NCBI GenBank assembly: GCA_021234155.1
Contig: JAJEKV010000643.1
Span: forward strand, 1 to 64,000
DNA from: Isoetes taiwanensis
Taxonomy: Eukaryota; Streptophyta; Lycopodiopsida; Isoetales; Isoetaceae
Direction: 5' to 3'
DNA length: 64,000 nt
Both the position numbers and the translations under genes were made by a program. Shown here one piece after another: positions 21,712 through 34,120 of the stretch. The notes below the pieces were generated by a model. The model ran no database searches. It saw only the letters and a program-made list of their open reading frames with translations, and was not told where the DNA came from. Position 1 is the stretch's first letter. Each line of letters opens with the position of its first letter.

Positions 21712-24700
21712 CCATATAAAAACAATATCAAATCATCTGAAAACCATGAAAGATGTGGTTTTTTGTATAGCAATTCATTTGATAAAAGAAAACCACATGC
21801 TATAGCGGTTTGTCAAAACTAATAGTGGCTTACAATATGGTTATTAATGTTAGTTACTAATGACATAATGGTTTTCTAAAACTGGTTATAGTTTATAAGA
21901 CGATTTCAATATGAGCCTTGTATATCTTAGTGGTTTTCTAAAACTAGCATTGGTTTATTAAAACTAGGAATGGTTTGTTAAAAATCCTTTGCAGGTTAGT
22001 TCAATTTGTTTAAGAACTATAGGCCTAGATACTAATACTTTGTTTTTTCCCTCATCTGATAGTTCATGAGCATTAGCTTATATTAATGGTGGTATAAACG
22101 AGATGAGATACGTTGCTACTTTGTCAAAACCATTGCACCTTATACAGTGCCAATATTGATCCTTGCTTTTGTAGCATTTTGAGATATCTGTTAGGCATTT
22201 GAACAACCTTCTATATTCAATGGAGTTTTGAGTTAACGAAAGTACGTGATGCTTGCTTAGCACATCAGTGGCAAATATAGAAAAGCGGTTGAGCAGTCAT
22301 TCTTGATCATTCACCTATTAATCTCTGCTTTGGTTATTGGATCACCTTCTTATATCACCTTCTCAGCATAGAATTTATGGCTATATGTCCTTGCGATGCT
22401 TAGCATGTTTGTTTTGTTTTAATTTGTTCGATAATGGAGCCTTGCCTAGCTGGTTTAGGCTTAATGCCCTGCTCATTGTACCGTTCCAGAGCCCAAGGGT
22501 CTCCATGAAAGTTGATTTTTTTGAATCTTATCTTATTTTATGCTCTGCTCCTTCCTTCTTAATGGCACACAACAAATAATGTTGGACGTATTGTTCTTCA
22601 TACATCTTATATAATCTAGCTTAAAGTTGAGAAACTACAACTTACCTAAATTCTTTGTTTGTGTAAAGGTACCCATCAAGCATGTAATACTACACATCAA
22701 GAGTAGACTGCTTATTGTTTTTACAAATATATTTAGAGTAGCCCATGCTCATTTCTGATGGCTTACCCCATCGTTGATAGGTAATCCCCACTTATAGGTG
22801 CTCACGTATTTAGTGGGGACGGTTTTGAGCACAAGCATTTATGTGCAAAGAATCTAAAATAAAAAATAAAGTTCCTACGACATTCTAACTAGATGCAAAG
22901 AGCAAAAACAAAAAATTCTCAAACGATGCTAGAAAAGGCTAGGACAGAGCTAGCTATGGCGGATTGAGCATAACAGTGGAAATGATTACCGGATCAAGCC
23001 GTCGATTGAGCCGCTGGATGAAGCGAGTACTATGGCATTTCTCGTGAGCTTTCTGTCCAAGCCTTCAATTGACCGTTTCAGCCCGTCATGAAGAAGTCCT
23101 AAGGAAGCCATTTAAATGCTGATGTGCGAATGGGATATTGCTGACATGTCGAGCCCTATGCTTATAACTGTCCAGGTGAGCAAAGTGATATATCTTGCCT
23201 ACGTGTACCTGCCTACATGTCTAGAAATTTCGCTGATCATATAATTTGAGAAAGTGAGAAATCCTCAACATATCAAATCCTCGCTATTAGACCAATCGAA
23301 ATTTGAATTGTATTATTGTGAATAAGAGAGCAAGTATAAATGTGAGGGCAAAATATAAGTGGCTAGGGGAGATATTCACATTGCACGAGACAGAGTCCAA
23401 TAGCAACTCAACCCCTAATGACCTTTGAGCCATTGTAATTGCATGTTGGTTTGCTTAAATTTTGGGCATAATGTGAAATTGTGTTCTAAAGGTCCTAGTA
23501 GTGCTGGTCAAAATTAGGTCTATTCAAAGGTGTATTTGTGCAAGTATACAAACTTTAATATTATATGGACTTTACGTTACGATGCCTACAAAGCACATAA
23601 GATTTACACATTAATAAAAAAATGGTGCATTATTCAACAAACCACTAATTGATGATAAAGGGAGGCATTCTTTTCGTGACTAGCTTGTGAGAGATAATCG
23701 AATGTATAATAGAATTGGGTTGATTGTAGTTGTTACTACTTTGTAGTGGGACGTGCCGCCGCGATAAATTTCTTGTACTTATAAATCCACTTGTTAATTT
23801 GTAAACTAGATGAACAAAGATCAAAACACCATTTCAAGACTAGAAAATTGGAACCTAACTCCAGGAGCTGTTATTTAAGACCAGAACAGATGATTAAATA
23901 GCCTTTTGTAAGGAATGGTAAGAAGCTTGAAGCATCCCCCAAATGGGTTCACAGATCATGGGAAAAGGGAATAGAACAGGCAGGCTGGAGCCATATTGAG
24001 GGAATAGAAGCAAAGGGCGTACATTTTCAAATTCCTACAACATCCCTTTCCGTGCCATAGGTGTTTACAGATAGGAAACATGTCAAAATCACACGAAGAC
24101 TTAAAGAAAAAGCTAAACATGGGAGACCATTGTATGTTTGCTATTCTCATGCTTTGGTGGTTGATTAAAAAAAAAAAAGGAGAAAGAGAGAAAGAAAGAT
24201 CACAATTGCACTATCCAATTCAAGTTTATAAGAAACTACAAGAAGGCACCCACAACTTACTGTAAGCAAAGAAATGTAAGCTTGCATAGTTGGACGCACG
24301 ATCTTGATGCATGAAATCTAGAGTAGTGATACTGGACATGTCCATTATATATGCAGAATAGGTAAAGCTAGATATTTTCATTTTCTTTGTCATTTTGAAG
24401 GAATGAAGGATTTCAAATGCATAGCCTTGAGGATAATCAAGTCCATTCTAAATCATTGCTTATCATATGTCATATATTATTTGTTGCACAACTTCCATAC
24501 ATTCCCCATAGATAATGCAATTCATACACAATCGCATCCTAGAAAGCAGATGATTTTCAGAAAATAATGCAATACAACATATCACGACCAACATATCAAA
24601 GATGGTACATCCAATGCTCAAAAGAATCTAATGGTATTCCTTTGAAACCAAAATAAATATCTTTTGAGCCTATTGTAGAGCTGGCAGGTGAGACAAAGCC

Positions 24701-27591
24701 AAGTTAAGCTAAGTTAATACTTAAGCCTTTATACAAATGTAAGTGTTCCTCTCACACGCTTGCCCACCTTGGGACACTTGATTTGCGGCCAGAAATTGTG
24801 TAGCAAGCATGGTTGAACAAGTCAATTTATTGGAGTTTACAAAGGTGCTGACATTAGCCTTTTAGGCTATTTTTTGAAGAACCTAGATTTGCCATGGCAT
24901 TACTATAGCGCTACAAATACCTTATAGTGCAGTCGCATAAGTTTGGAGCATACATAAAATATGCTAAATCTAAGACACAAAATCTATACACAATAAAAAC
25001 CACCAAACATGGTTGCATATGTTAGCCCATGGCCCTCCCACTAAAATTTTCGACATGAACATATATGTTCAAAACTTTATAAAACCGGGGAGAGGAATTA
25101 TTCGTTAAGAGCCGTCCACTCAGAATAAATTTAAATAAATAAATATCCAGTAGATATCGACGGCAAGATCTGGATCGTTTGTGCAAGAAACACCCTAAAA
25201 TACAAACCCTAACATTTGATCTGATGGTGGTGAAAATGTGGGCCGAAAATAGCTCCTCCATTTGGGCTTGAAGCGATGGCATGGCGCCCTTGCTACCGCT
25301 GATACTACATCTGCTCCTGTGGTTTTTCTTGTTAGAAGCACTTGTTCAGGCCTGTAGCAGCTCTCTACCTTCCATCTGCATCACCAACAGCGGGGCCATC
25401 TTGCCGCACTCCGTTGCGGAGTTCCTGCATCATTCACCCATGCATTCCATATCATCCCTGATTTGGATATGAAGCCTTGGTATTCTTCAGTCTCTTCTTA
25501 CAAGCATTAAGAATCCATCTTGGGATGGGACTTCCAGGTAAAACCCTATGCTTTAAGGTGTTTTTTATCACGCAAAATATAGGTATCCGCCTTACAAATT
25601 CATATCTCTTTAAGATGTGCACACCATAAATTTCGAACGCAAAGGTAAGACCAGACTGCACAAACAAAAATTATCTTGGATTTTTTGTGTTTCGTAGTTC
25701 TGATGCAAATTGGATCTGTGTGCCCCATAGTTCTGATGCAAAAATATGTGTATATACTGCCTTTGTAAGCTGATCCAAGGCGGTGAAATCTATCGGGTTG
25801 ATGGAGGCAATTTATCAGATTGATGGAGGCGGTGGCGGATTTTGCTTGTTTAATTTGCTCATAGGTGAGCAAAAGATGGCTCCTCAGTCCCTGATTTGCA
25901 AGCTTGAAGTGATGGATGTAAACGTCTAATGCAAAGGTAAGATCAGACTTTGCTTGGTTTCTTTGTACCCGATAGTTCTGAAGCAATTGGATTCCTTTAC
26001 ACCGTAGTTCTGAAAAAAATATGTATGTATCTGTATTCTGCATGTGTGCAAGTTCAGTACATATATATCAATAGATTGAATGAATTAGGCATGTCCTGTT
26101 TGGTGCCAACATGTCTCACTCTGTCTGTGCAGAAATGTTCACATAAGATTGTTATGAATGTGGGCTAGCAAAAGGGCTGACCTTCTGAAAATCGTAGAAC
26201 AAGAAAAGCATAGACATTCTTGCTTGCAATGTGCAGATGCTTTTTCTTTCTTCGTTGCTAAATGTCTCTTTGTCTCTACTGTATGCAGATCTAATATTGT
26301 CTAAAGCAAGTCCTCTGTTGTATGTGATTTTACAGGTTAGATAATGTGTGACTGAAGGGGGCAATACTGTGCGCCTGAAAGAGGTGAGCAGCAATGAAGT
26401 GTCTAGAACTATTTCCATTTGTATTGAATGATGGAGGCTAGCAAATATGTGAGCCTTTCTTTTAAACAATCACGAAGAAACGTGCTTACATGATGTGTCC
26501 AAGCTTTCTTGCTTATTGGTGCTTGGAAAAGAGAATCCAATATGGAGACACTGCTTGCTTCAAGTGTTGTTGAATGAGGGCTAGCTAAAGTGCTGGCAAT
26601 CTCAGTATTGTTAATAGCGGGCTAGCCAAAGTACTGGCCCTTTTGAAATTTTCAAAAAGAAATTGCCAGCTATTTTTGTGTGCAGATTCTAGAACATTGC
26701 ATTTGCATAATAATCTTCAGTTGAAATAAGAATGTAAAAGCATAAGCTCATGTTAATGCATACCTTAAAAATTGATTCTTAACTATATTATACGTAAAAC
26801 ATGATTGTTTACATTATTTCAAAATAAACACGAGTCCTTTATTTTATAAACAAACACTGGCGCATATGACATTAGGAACCATCATGAATTGCACAAATTC
26901 TTACGCTCATGATTTCATAGAAGAACCACCACGAGTTGCACAAATTCTTGAAGCTAAATCATGAGTTCTTTATTTTGTAAATAAACACTGGCTCATATGA
27001 CATACATTGATTGATTTCATAGGGGAACCACCATGAGTTGCACAAATTCTTAAAGTTAAAATCAAAGGTGGTTTATGAATAGAATATGTCTTTAGTTTTC
27101 TTATTAAATTAATATTGATTTGTCACTTCGGAACATAATTGGCTTACATCCAATACAAAATACTTTGAAGATGCAAAGCCACTATCATTTTTAGAGATAA
27201 ACTATTAATTGTTTTAACATGAAACTTGAAACCTTTATTCTATGACATCCATGGTCTATGCGACAAGACACTATGAGTTGCCGATTCTTTAAGCTAGAAA
27301 CACTAGTGGTTTACAACATATACTATTAATTCGAGACCATGTCACGTAGCAATAGAACATAGCAATAAACCAAGAAAATTCACTACCATAAAAAACCGTA
27401 GTGGTAAACTATACTAGCAAACTATAATAAGAAAATATCTATGCTTACTATATGGATATACCACCCTGAAAAACCTTAAATACAAACCTTACTATTTAAC
27501 TGCATCTAGTTATTCAACATATTAACCCACAAAGTAATATTAGTTTATGTTAGTAGTATAACACAAAAAATCACACAAAAAATTAATAATA
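21712..27591. other. 5.9 kb AT-rich DNA between inverted repeats, no gene
   Basis: No transposase or other recognisable protein. There are many stop-rich short frames. The best small frame is 25,281-25,472 (63 codons) with a hydrophobic N-terminus that looks like a signal peptide and no known family. At 23,755-23,777 there is GCCGCCGCGATAAATTT with CTTGTA, identical over 23 bases to the reverse complement of 42,596-42,618. Runs such as GAACCACCA-x-GAGTTGCACAAATTCTT recur near 26,930 and 27,020, a local direct duplication of about 80 bases. Confidence 0.4.
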
Positions 27592-27614
27592 GTTTCTTTT
27601 TGGGGGCCTTGTGA
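27592..27614 (-). repeat. Right arm of the long-range inverted repeat
   Basis: Reads AGTTTCTTTTTGGGGGCCTTGTG on the plus strand, the near-perfect reverse complement of 21,688-21,711. See the left arm for interpretation. Confidence 0.5.
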
Positions 27615-28170
27615 AAAATCCCAATTTTTTATCATGCACACGGCACAATGGCACGGCTGTTATCTCAACACGGCGTTCTGCCGTTCTACTAACATAGAAC
27701 GTCGTTCTATGTCAACTATGAAGCTTTGCAAAATGGATGGATCTGCAGCCACGGGACCAAGATCCCAACAAAAAAGAGCCAGTTTAAAGGGAATCATCCA
27801 AAAACAAAAGAAAGATAGAATACCACGAGTCTGAACGAAAGGGCTTCGCCATGGAATAGTGAAATAATATGAAAAAAGAGGGAGCAAAGCACGGGAAGAC
27901 GCTTCACGATCCAGAATACAAAGGCCATACCTAAAACGAGCGCTATGGCTACTTCTTGAAGGCCGAGATCTTCCGGAGCTTCCATCGTCCATCTCTCCAG
28001 CAACATTTTCGTGCATACAGTCTCCCGCTCCAAATGTGTAGATGACCGAGAGTTTACAGGCAGCAGCCAGTTTGGAGCAGTCACCAGCATATGCTAGGCA
28101 TATGCCGGCATATACCTGGATATGCCCATATACCCACATAAACGAGGGTTTGCCCCCCCAGGGGCAACCC
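27615..28170. other. Intergenic DNA before purine block 2
   Basis: No gene recognised. The right edge carries a hairpin GGGTTTGCCCC-CCCA-GGGGCAACCC at about 28,147-28,170, immediately before the purine array resumes. The terminal GGGCAACCC (28,162-28,170) is the reverse complement of GGGTTGCCC at 16,362-16,370 near the end of purine block 1. Confidence 0.4.
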
Positions 28171-29470
28171 AAAAGAGAAGGGAAAAAATGCGTCAAGAAA
28201 ATGGGAAGAGTGAAAGGTTGGAAAAATGAGGAAAAGGGAAGGGACAAGGGGGAAGAAGAAAAGGATGGGGAGAGGGGAAAAGAAAAAGGGCATAGAAAAA
28301 GGGAAAGTGAGAAGAAAAAAAAAGGAAAGGGAAAAGGGGGAAAGGGAACCTAGGTAAAGGTCACAAGGAAAAAGAAAGAGGGAAACGAGAAAAGGGAATG
28401 GGGGAAGGGCATGAGAGAAAAGGGAAGAGGAAAATGGTGAAAAAATGGAAAAAAGAAAAACGGGAAAAGAAAAGGGGCAAGAGAGAAAGGGTGGGGAAAA
28501 GAGGAAAATGGGTATAAGAAATAAGAGAATAAAACAAATGTGCAAAAGGCATAGAAAAAAGGGAAAAGGAAAAAGGAAAGGAAGGAAAAAAAGTGCAGGA
28601 AAAAGGATCGGCAAAGGAGGAAAGCGGAAGAAAAAAAATCCATCAAGAAAAGGAAAGCGGGAAAAAGGGAAAGGGAAAGGGAAGCGGGGAGTGATGGAGG
28701 GAGGGAAAGGGAAAAATGACATGAGGAAAGGAAAAGAAAAAAAAAAAGGAAGGGTTAAAAGAAGGGAAAATTGCACGGGGGAAGACGGAAAGGGTGGGAA
28801 AAGGAAGCATGGGAAAAATAGAAAGAAGAAAAGGGTAGGGAAAAAAGGGCATGGGAAAAGGGAAATAGAAAAAAAAAAAAAAATGGAAAAGGGGGAAAAG
28901 AGAGAGGCAGGGAAAAAGGAAATGAGGAAAATGGAAAAGGGGGAAGAAAAAAAAAAAGGAACATGGAAAGGGAAAGAGGGAAAGGGTGAGGAGATGGAAA
29001 AAGGGAAGGTAAAAAGGGCATGGAAAAGCGGGAGGGAAAAAAAGAAAAATGGAAGGGAAAGGGCACACAAAAAAAAGGAGGAAAAGAGTGGGAAAGCGGA
29101 GGAAAAGAAAAGGGAAAATAGGCATGGAAAAAAGGGCGAAAGAGTAAAAAGGTTGAGAAAAAGGGAAGACATGGAAAAAAGGGTGGGGAAAAAGAAGGCA
29201 TAAAAAAAAGAGAAAAGGGGAAGGAAAAGGGCAAAGAAAAAAGAGAAAGGGAAAAGGTGGAGAAATGAGCAAAAGGGAAGGGAAAAAGGTTATCGGGAAC
29301 AGGGAAGGGGGAAGGAAAGGGATGGGAAAACAAGGAAACATGTGAGAAAAGACGAGAAAAAAAAGGAAAAGAAAAAAAAAAGTAGAGAAAATAAGAAAAA
29401 AGGAAATGAGGGATAGAGCAAAAGGGAAAGGGAAAGGGATAGGGCTTTTCTCACTGCATTCCAAAGCATT
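28171..29470. repeat. Purine-only (G/A) macrorepeat array, block 2
   Basis: About 1.3 kb of almost pure G/A on the plus strand, homologous to block 1 in the same orientation. It contains the same landmark words, including GTTATCGGGAACAGGGAAGG near 29,290 and the GGGCTTTTCTC...GCATT...AAGCATTTACA landmark near 29,441-29,474. Its first bases continue in phase where block 1 breaks off. Long F/S/P/L frames on the minus strand (up to 363 codons) are composition artefacts. Confidence 0.88.
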
Positions 29471-29488
29471 TACAGGCTCTCAACTTAT

Positions 29489-29516
29489 GCCCAGCAACGC
29501 TGGGCACCATTACTAG
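29489..29516 (+). mobile_element. Helitron 3' terminus (plus strand)
   Basis: A 7-bp perfect hairpin GCCCAGC-AAC-GCTGGGC at 29,489-29,505, then seven bases ACCATTA, then CTAG at 29,513-29,516 and a T. This is the canonical Helitron 3' end (hairpin, CTRR, insertion before T). The same hairpin, spacer and CTAG occur in reverse at 50,482-50,508. The 5' end of this Helitron was not found; the purine block lies just upstream and may be inside it. Confidence 0.75.
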
Positions 29517-29896
29517 TTATCATATATTTCGCATGTATAAGGTTTTGACTCTAAGTGAACCACGTTGATGTGTTTCTCTAAATTAGACTTCTGAGGAAAA
29601 AGAAACTCCACCATCAACGTAAAGCAAAACACAAAAGTAAAAAGAAAAGAAGATTTTAATTACCTTAGTATAAGAATAGAGACAGCCTGGATAAGAACAG
29701 CAGATTCTTTTCTTTGAACCAAGAGGTGTATGTGTCTCAAAATGTCGTTTGCTTTGCTTCTTTAAAAAGGCTACACCACAGCTTTCGCAATGTGCATACT
29801 TGTGAGAAACCGTCTCATGATCTTGTAGGTCAGCAGAGCTATTAAAGGTCTGGGAAGACCCATCAACTGTACATATACTAACTTGATATTTACACT
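29517..29896 (-). pseudogene. TFIIIA-like C2H2 zinc-finger gene fragment, two exons
   Basis: Two minus-strand exons with good splice sites. Exon at 29,664-29,896 has acceptor TTTATGTTTCAG and donor GTAATT. It encodes a finger starting CKYQVSICTVDGSSQTF, then HCESCGVAFLKKQSKRHFET, then CCSYPGCLYSYTK. The next exon begins at about 29,599 after CTTTTTCCTCAG and reads KSNLEKHINVVHLESKPYTC then EIYDN, where it is cut at 29,517 by the Helitron end. The arrangement C-x2-C with K-K ... R-H and then V-H-L-E-x-K-P matches fingers 7-9 of plant transcription factor IIIA, which binds the 5S rRNA gene and 5S RNA. Fingers 1-6 were not found upstream, so it is a fragment. Confidence 0.75.
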
Positions 29897-31276
29897 CTGA
29901 AACATAAAGTAAAAGGAAGTTAATTAGCTGTCATGCCTCACAAAACGCCACAACATTTCAAAAGTAACACCTATCATCAACATCTTCTGCACATACTAAC
30001 AAAGCCACTCTTATGAATCCTAATTCAGGACAAATGAAAATTGGAATCTGCAAATAAAGCAACTCAGAACTTGGAATTGCAGAACTTGGATGTCTGTTCA
30101 TGAAGGAAAATGGAACATTGGCAAGCAAATCGACCGCAGCTAAAGCTTTCGCATTCTATTTGTTTGTTATAGGAAGACAACATGCTTGCATAAGCTTAAC
30201 CTCATAGGATCGCCAGAGAGATGCCATTGGCAGCGTGAATGGGCAATGGAGTAAATACCTTGTTTATGGTCGTTTTTGTGGATTGGTACAGATAGGTGGA
30301 ATAGCAGACTGGCCTCTTTAATATTCAGAGATCAATTTCGAGCAATGTTTTGGTGATGTATAGGATGTATATGTATGTGATCGCTGCGAATTTGAGGAGA
30401 ATGGTTGACAATTATTACCTGTAAAGTTTTGCAAGTTAATGATACATCTTCAAATGCGATAGCTGCTTTAAATTAGTAAGGAAGACAACTATTGTATGGA
30501 TGCTCTACCTTTCTTTGTGTCTCTGAAACAACACAAATCTTTTATGCATTAACAGAAATGTTGTGGATCAGGTCTTTTACCTGTCACATAAAAGGAGTTG
30601 TGTCTCCGAAGATGAAGCGTGCTCTTGCCTGTGGGAAGTAAATCTGCTCGCTGCAAATCTTTTATGCATTAAGACAAATGATATCGAACTGCTAATGCTA
30701 TTTTGTACAAGCCTGAAAGAGTTGAATTGATAGAATAACATGGAGGCTTGTAAATCTGCTCTCTGCAACTTTTGAATCGGCTCAAAGAAAAGGTTTGGGT
30801 AGGTCTTTTAGCTGTGAGATAAAAGATTTTGTGTATCGCTATAGGCTATACATGAATGCTGCAGATTGAGAAGAAGCGCTGATAATGACTACCTTTGAAG
30901 TTCTTCAAGGGAACTTAGAGGAGGTTGGTGACAAAAGAAGTTGAAGTGATGGGGAGATGGTTGCATTTTGTCATAGCAAGTAGAACTGGTTGTTGAGTCA
31001 GAAGTCTTGGGCTGGAATGATTCTGTAACCTGCAAAAGATGAAGTGAAATTGAATTCAGGACAGTAAAATAGAGTTAGTAATGGAACAAACATGAAGATA
31101 GAGCTACGTTGTTCAATGTCACCTTTGGTATTCTTGAAAGCTGCAGAATTGAATGAACTGAACGAGGTTCTTTGAGATGATGTCTGCTGCAGAGAAATAA
31201 GAGAACAATAGAAATGTTATATAAGAAGTGTATTCATGTTGGGAGGAAAGGAATACTTGGTAGGGGTTGACTGAGT
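29897..31276. other. Region between TFIIIA fragment and RepHel, no gene
   Basis: No exon recognised. The first part may be the intron upstream of the TFIIIA fragment. On the minus strand it is downstream of the Helitron helicase stop. A repeated word CTGCAAATCTTTTATGCATTAA-like occurs near 30,535 and 30,652. No minus-strand Helitron 3' hairpin plus CTRR was found. Confidence 0.35.
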
Positions 31277-33378
31277 TCAGAGGGCCTCTGTGTATACGAC
31301 ATTAGCTGTGTACGTTGGTATTGCATTGTCATCGAGTGATTGCCCTTGCTGGTCAATAATAAGGACATTGATATCCTGCTGCCTACGTGCTCTTGAAAGT
31401 GCCACGTAGAGCTGTCCATGCGCAAAGACAGGTCTTGGTAGGTACAGTCCTAGTTGCTTTAGGGTCTGGCCCTGCGCTTTATTTATGGTCATTGCAAATG
31501 CTGGTCTGATTGGGAATTGTGTTCTTTCAAATTGAAATGGTAGCTGTGCGTTCCGGGTGTGAGTGGTATTCTTGGTATGAAGACCCTTTGGCCTATATTT
31601 TTTCCAGTGACTATCTCTGTGTCTAGGATTCTTTCGCCCATTCCTCGGATTATCAATCTAGTTCCATTGTACATACCTAGCTTTGTTGAGGTGGTTCTGA
31701 GTAGCATAATGATCATGCCGATCTTTAGTGTCAGTTTATGTGGTGGCATACCGCTTGGGGTTTGTGTGTTTAGGAATTCTGCTGGATAGAGTTGCTGATT
31801 GTCCTCGTCGATTATTCTGTCTGCACTGAGGTATGCCTTTGGATGACCCGGGAATAAATCTGTGATGATGTTGTTTATCTCGTCTACGTGCTCGTTTAGT
31901 GGTGTCAAGATGGCTCGTTCTGTCCAGAAGTTTGTGTTTCAGAAGTGTCTGCTGTTTGCACTGTCTTGAATTCCTGCGAATGTTGTATTGATGAGGTCCA
32001 TGAGGTTTTGTGTTGGTATACACATGTTGGTCGGGATTTTGATGATGTTGTCACCTCTTTCTGGATACGTCAGTTCTCGGGCTTCTCCAATCCTTTGTAG
32101 CCAAGTTGAAAAGTCCGTGATTTCTTGGTCACTTTGAGTTGCTTGGGATTGGCATGCTCGCATATTGGTCGTGAGATGATGGACTGTAATGTGGCTCCAT
32201 ATGTATGATTTGTTGATGGCTACATCAATAATTTCTGGTCTAGTACCATGCGGGACTACAGGTAGTAATTGCTTGAAGTCTCCTCCAAGGACCACTGTAA
32301 TTCCTCCAAAGAGTGTGTCTTTTTCTGTGATGTCTCGCAATGTTCTATCGAGCGCCTCAAATGCATGTTTGCGGGCCATTGGGGCTTCATCCCATACTAT
32401 AAGTTGAGTGGCCCTCAAAAGTGCGGCTGCTTCGGATTGCCTTGCTATGTTGCATGTTGAGTTCTCATGAAGTTATAGAGGGATTTTGAATCGAGAGTGG
32501 GTTGTTCTACCTCCATTCAATAGTACGGATGCTATGCCGGAAGATGCAACTGCAAGGGTGATTTTTCCTTGGCTTCGGGTGTGGCTAAGGAGGGTGTTGT
32601 ATAAGAAAGTTTTTTCGGTGCCTCCTGCTCCGTAGACAAAATGTGGATGGGATGTGGTTGCATTTATGTCTGCTATGATGTCGTGGAATGCCAGGAGTTG
32701 GTCAGGATTGAGGAGTTGGACGGCTCTTTCGATGTCATTTGGGTTTTGGTTCTCGTGTTGTGTTTCTTCAAAGATCAGGTTATTTGAAGATGGCTGTGTT
32801 TCCATGTTTGGGAATCCAAACTCCTGCAGTGATTGGCCTGCACTGTTCATATGTTGTTCGACATCATGTAATGCACATTGTCTTGCATATGGCGATATTT
32901 CGTTTGTTGTGGCTGTTGTTGTGACATTTTGTTCTTGTTGATAGTCCTCTGCAAGATGGTATTCAATGGCAGTCCATAGTTCCATTGGGTTTGTTGGTTG
33001 GTTGAGGATTAATAGTGTTGCGAAGAATTGCCTCAATTCAGCTGGCATTTTCCATGTCGAAGCTTCTAGTAGGGTTTGCAATGCATCTGTGTCATCGTTT
33101 AGAAGCATCAATGCATTGCATGCATCTTTGAATGTAGGATGCAATATGTTATTGACTATACGAAGGTCCTCAAAACTTGTGGCGCCTTGTGTATTAGCTA
33201 GAAGGAGCCGCAAGTAATACCTTTCTCCTTCATTTGGGTTGGCAAAGTACATGCGTCCAATTGTTGGCATGGGTTGGTGGTTCTGTCTTATTGTCCAAGT
33301 CTTGTTAGCTTTTTGCCAAGTGTAAGATGCAGGAAAGTCTTGGTATAGGAAATTGACGTGCATGCTCATGTACAACAT
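31277..33378 (-). pseudogene. Helitron PIF1-like helicase, Walker A mutated
   Basis: Four frames in order. 32,473-33,378 ends with [18 protein letters not shown], the Walker A loop, in which the invariant glycine of G-K-T is glutamate (codon near 32,614-32,616). 31,939-32,418 has Walker B IVWDEAPM and motif III VVLGGDFKQLLPVV. 31,489-31,908 and 31,277-31,492 carry SADRIIDED, PPHKLTLKIGMIIMLLR and motif VI MTINKAQGQTL and LYVALSRAR. Family role: 5'-3' DNA unwinding during Helitron transposition. Frame breaks lie near 32,460, 31,930 and 31,490. Confidence 0.88.
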
Positions 33379-33521
33379 TCATTTCAAAGTATCTTGTGAG
33401 TGTTGTGTGGGCGCCTCGTTGGTGTGCATTGTTCAGGTCATCGTCGTCTCTAAAATGAAGGACATTTTGATTTGGTAGATTCACAACTAGTCTTATGACA
33501 TGCGGTTCTTGTTCTTGTAAG

Positions 33522-34120
33522 TCATAGGATAGGATTCTCCAGCATGCTTCTATTGCGGAGAAGTAACTTGCATTTAGGTAGTGTGCAATTTCGTCCTGAT
33601 TTGGGGTTGGTGACTGGTAGATTCTGGTATTCTAGTGTCGCCAAGATCATATCTGGTCCTTTGTATATATATTTGTAAAGATATTTGACTGATTTGATGT
33701 GGGCACATATTTCAACATTGATATGGCAGTTGAAATATGTGGAGAGCCATTTGTTATGCGGTACAACCCATCTATTGTCTATACGGTTTTCGTTGCGGAT
33801 TATATATCGGCCATTGTCTCGTCTTCTATACTTTACTTTTCCGCCGTGTATTGTAGTTTCTTCCTGGAATTTCTTTGGGTATTGTTTTGTGCATCTTCCG
33901 TCCTTCATGCATGGGGATTGTGGGTTTAAAGGTCCACATGGGCCATGTATCATGCTAGTTGCAACGATTGTATGTAGCTGTGGCTCTGTTTGTGGGTCTG
34001 GAAGTCCTGCTGAGACCACTTTATCAAAAGCCGCAGGGGTTTGTGGCTTGTCATTGTGGTGGACCATTAGGAGTTCGTGTGTGGTAGGCCTCGTTTTTTG
34101 AACTCTATCACGTAGATTTT
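33522..34120 (-). pseudogene. Helitron HUH Rep nuclease domain, catalytic motif lost
   Basis: After KIYVIEFKKRGLPHTN in one frame, a one-base shift leads to LLMVHHNDKPQTPAAFDKVV, SAGLPDP, MIHGPCG, CMKDGRCTKQYPKKF and then VKYLYKYIYKGPDM. The Rep nuclease normally has H-U-H in G-L-P-H-A-H; here (34,070-34,090) it reads G-L-P-H-T-N and is followed at once by the frameshift. The tyrosine motif Y-x-x-K-Y-x-x-K is kept. The enzyme nicks DNA to begin rolling-circle-like transposition; this copy cannot be active. Confidence 0.85.

Noticed and set aside
25281-25472. 63-codon frame with signal-peptide-like N-terminus
   Set aside because: No mature domain, no homologue recognised and no splice site; too short to support as a gene.
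28081-29464. Minus-strand frames of 363 and 273 codons in purine block 2
   Set aside because: Same composition artefact as block 1.
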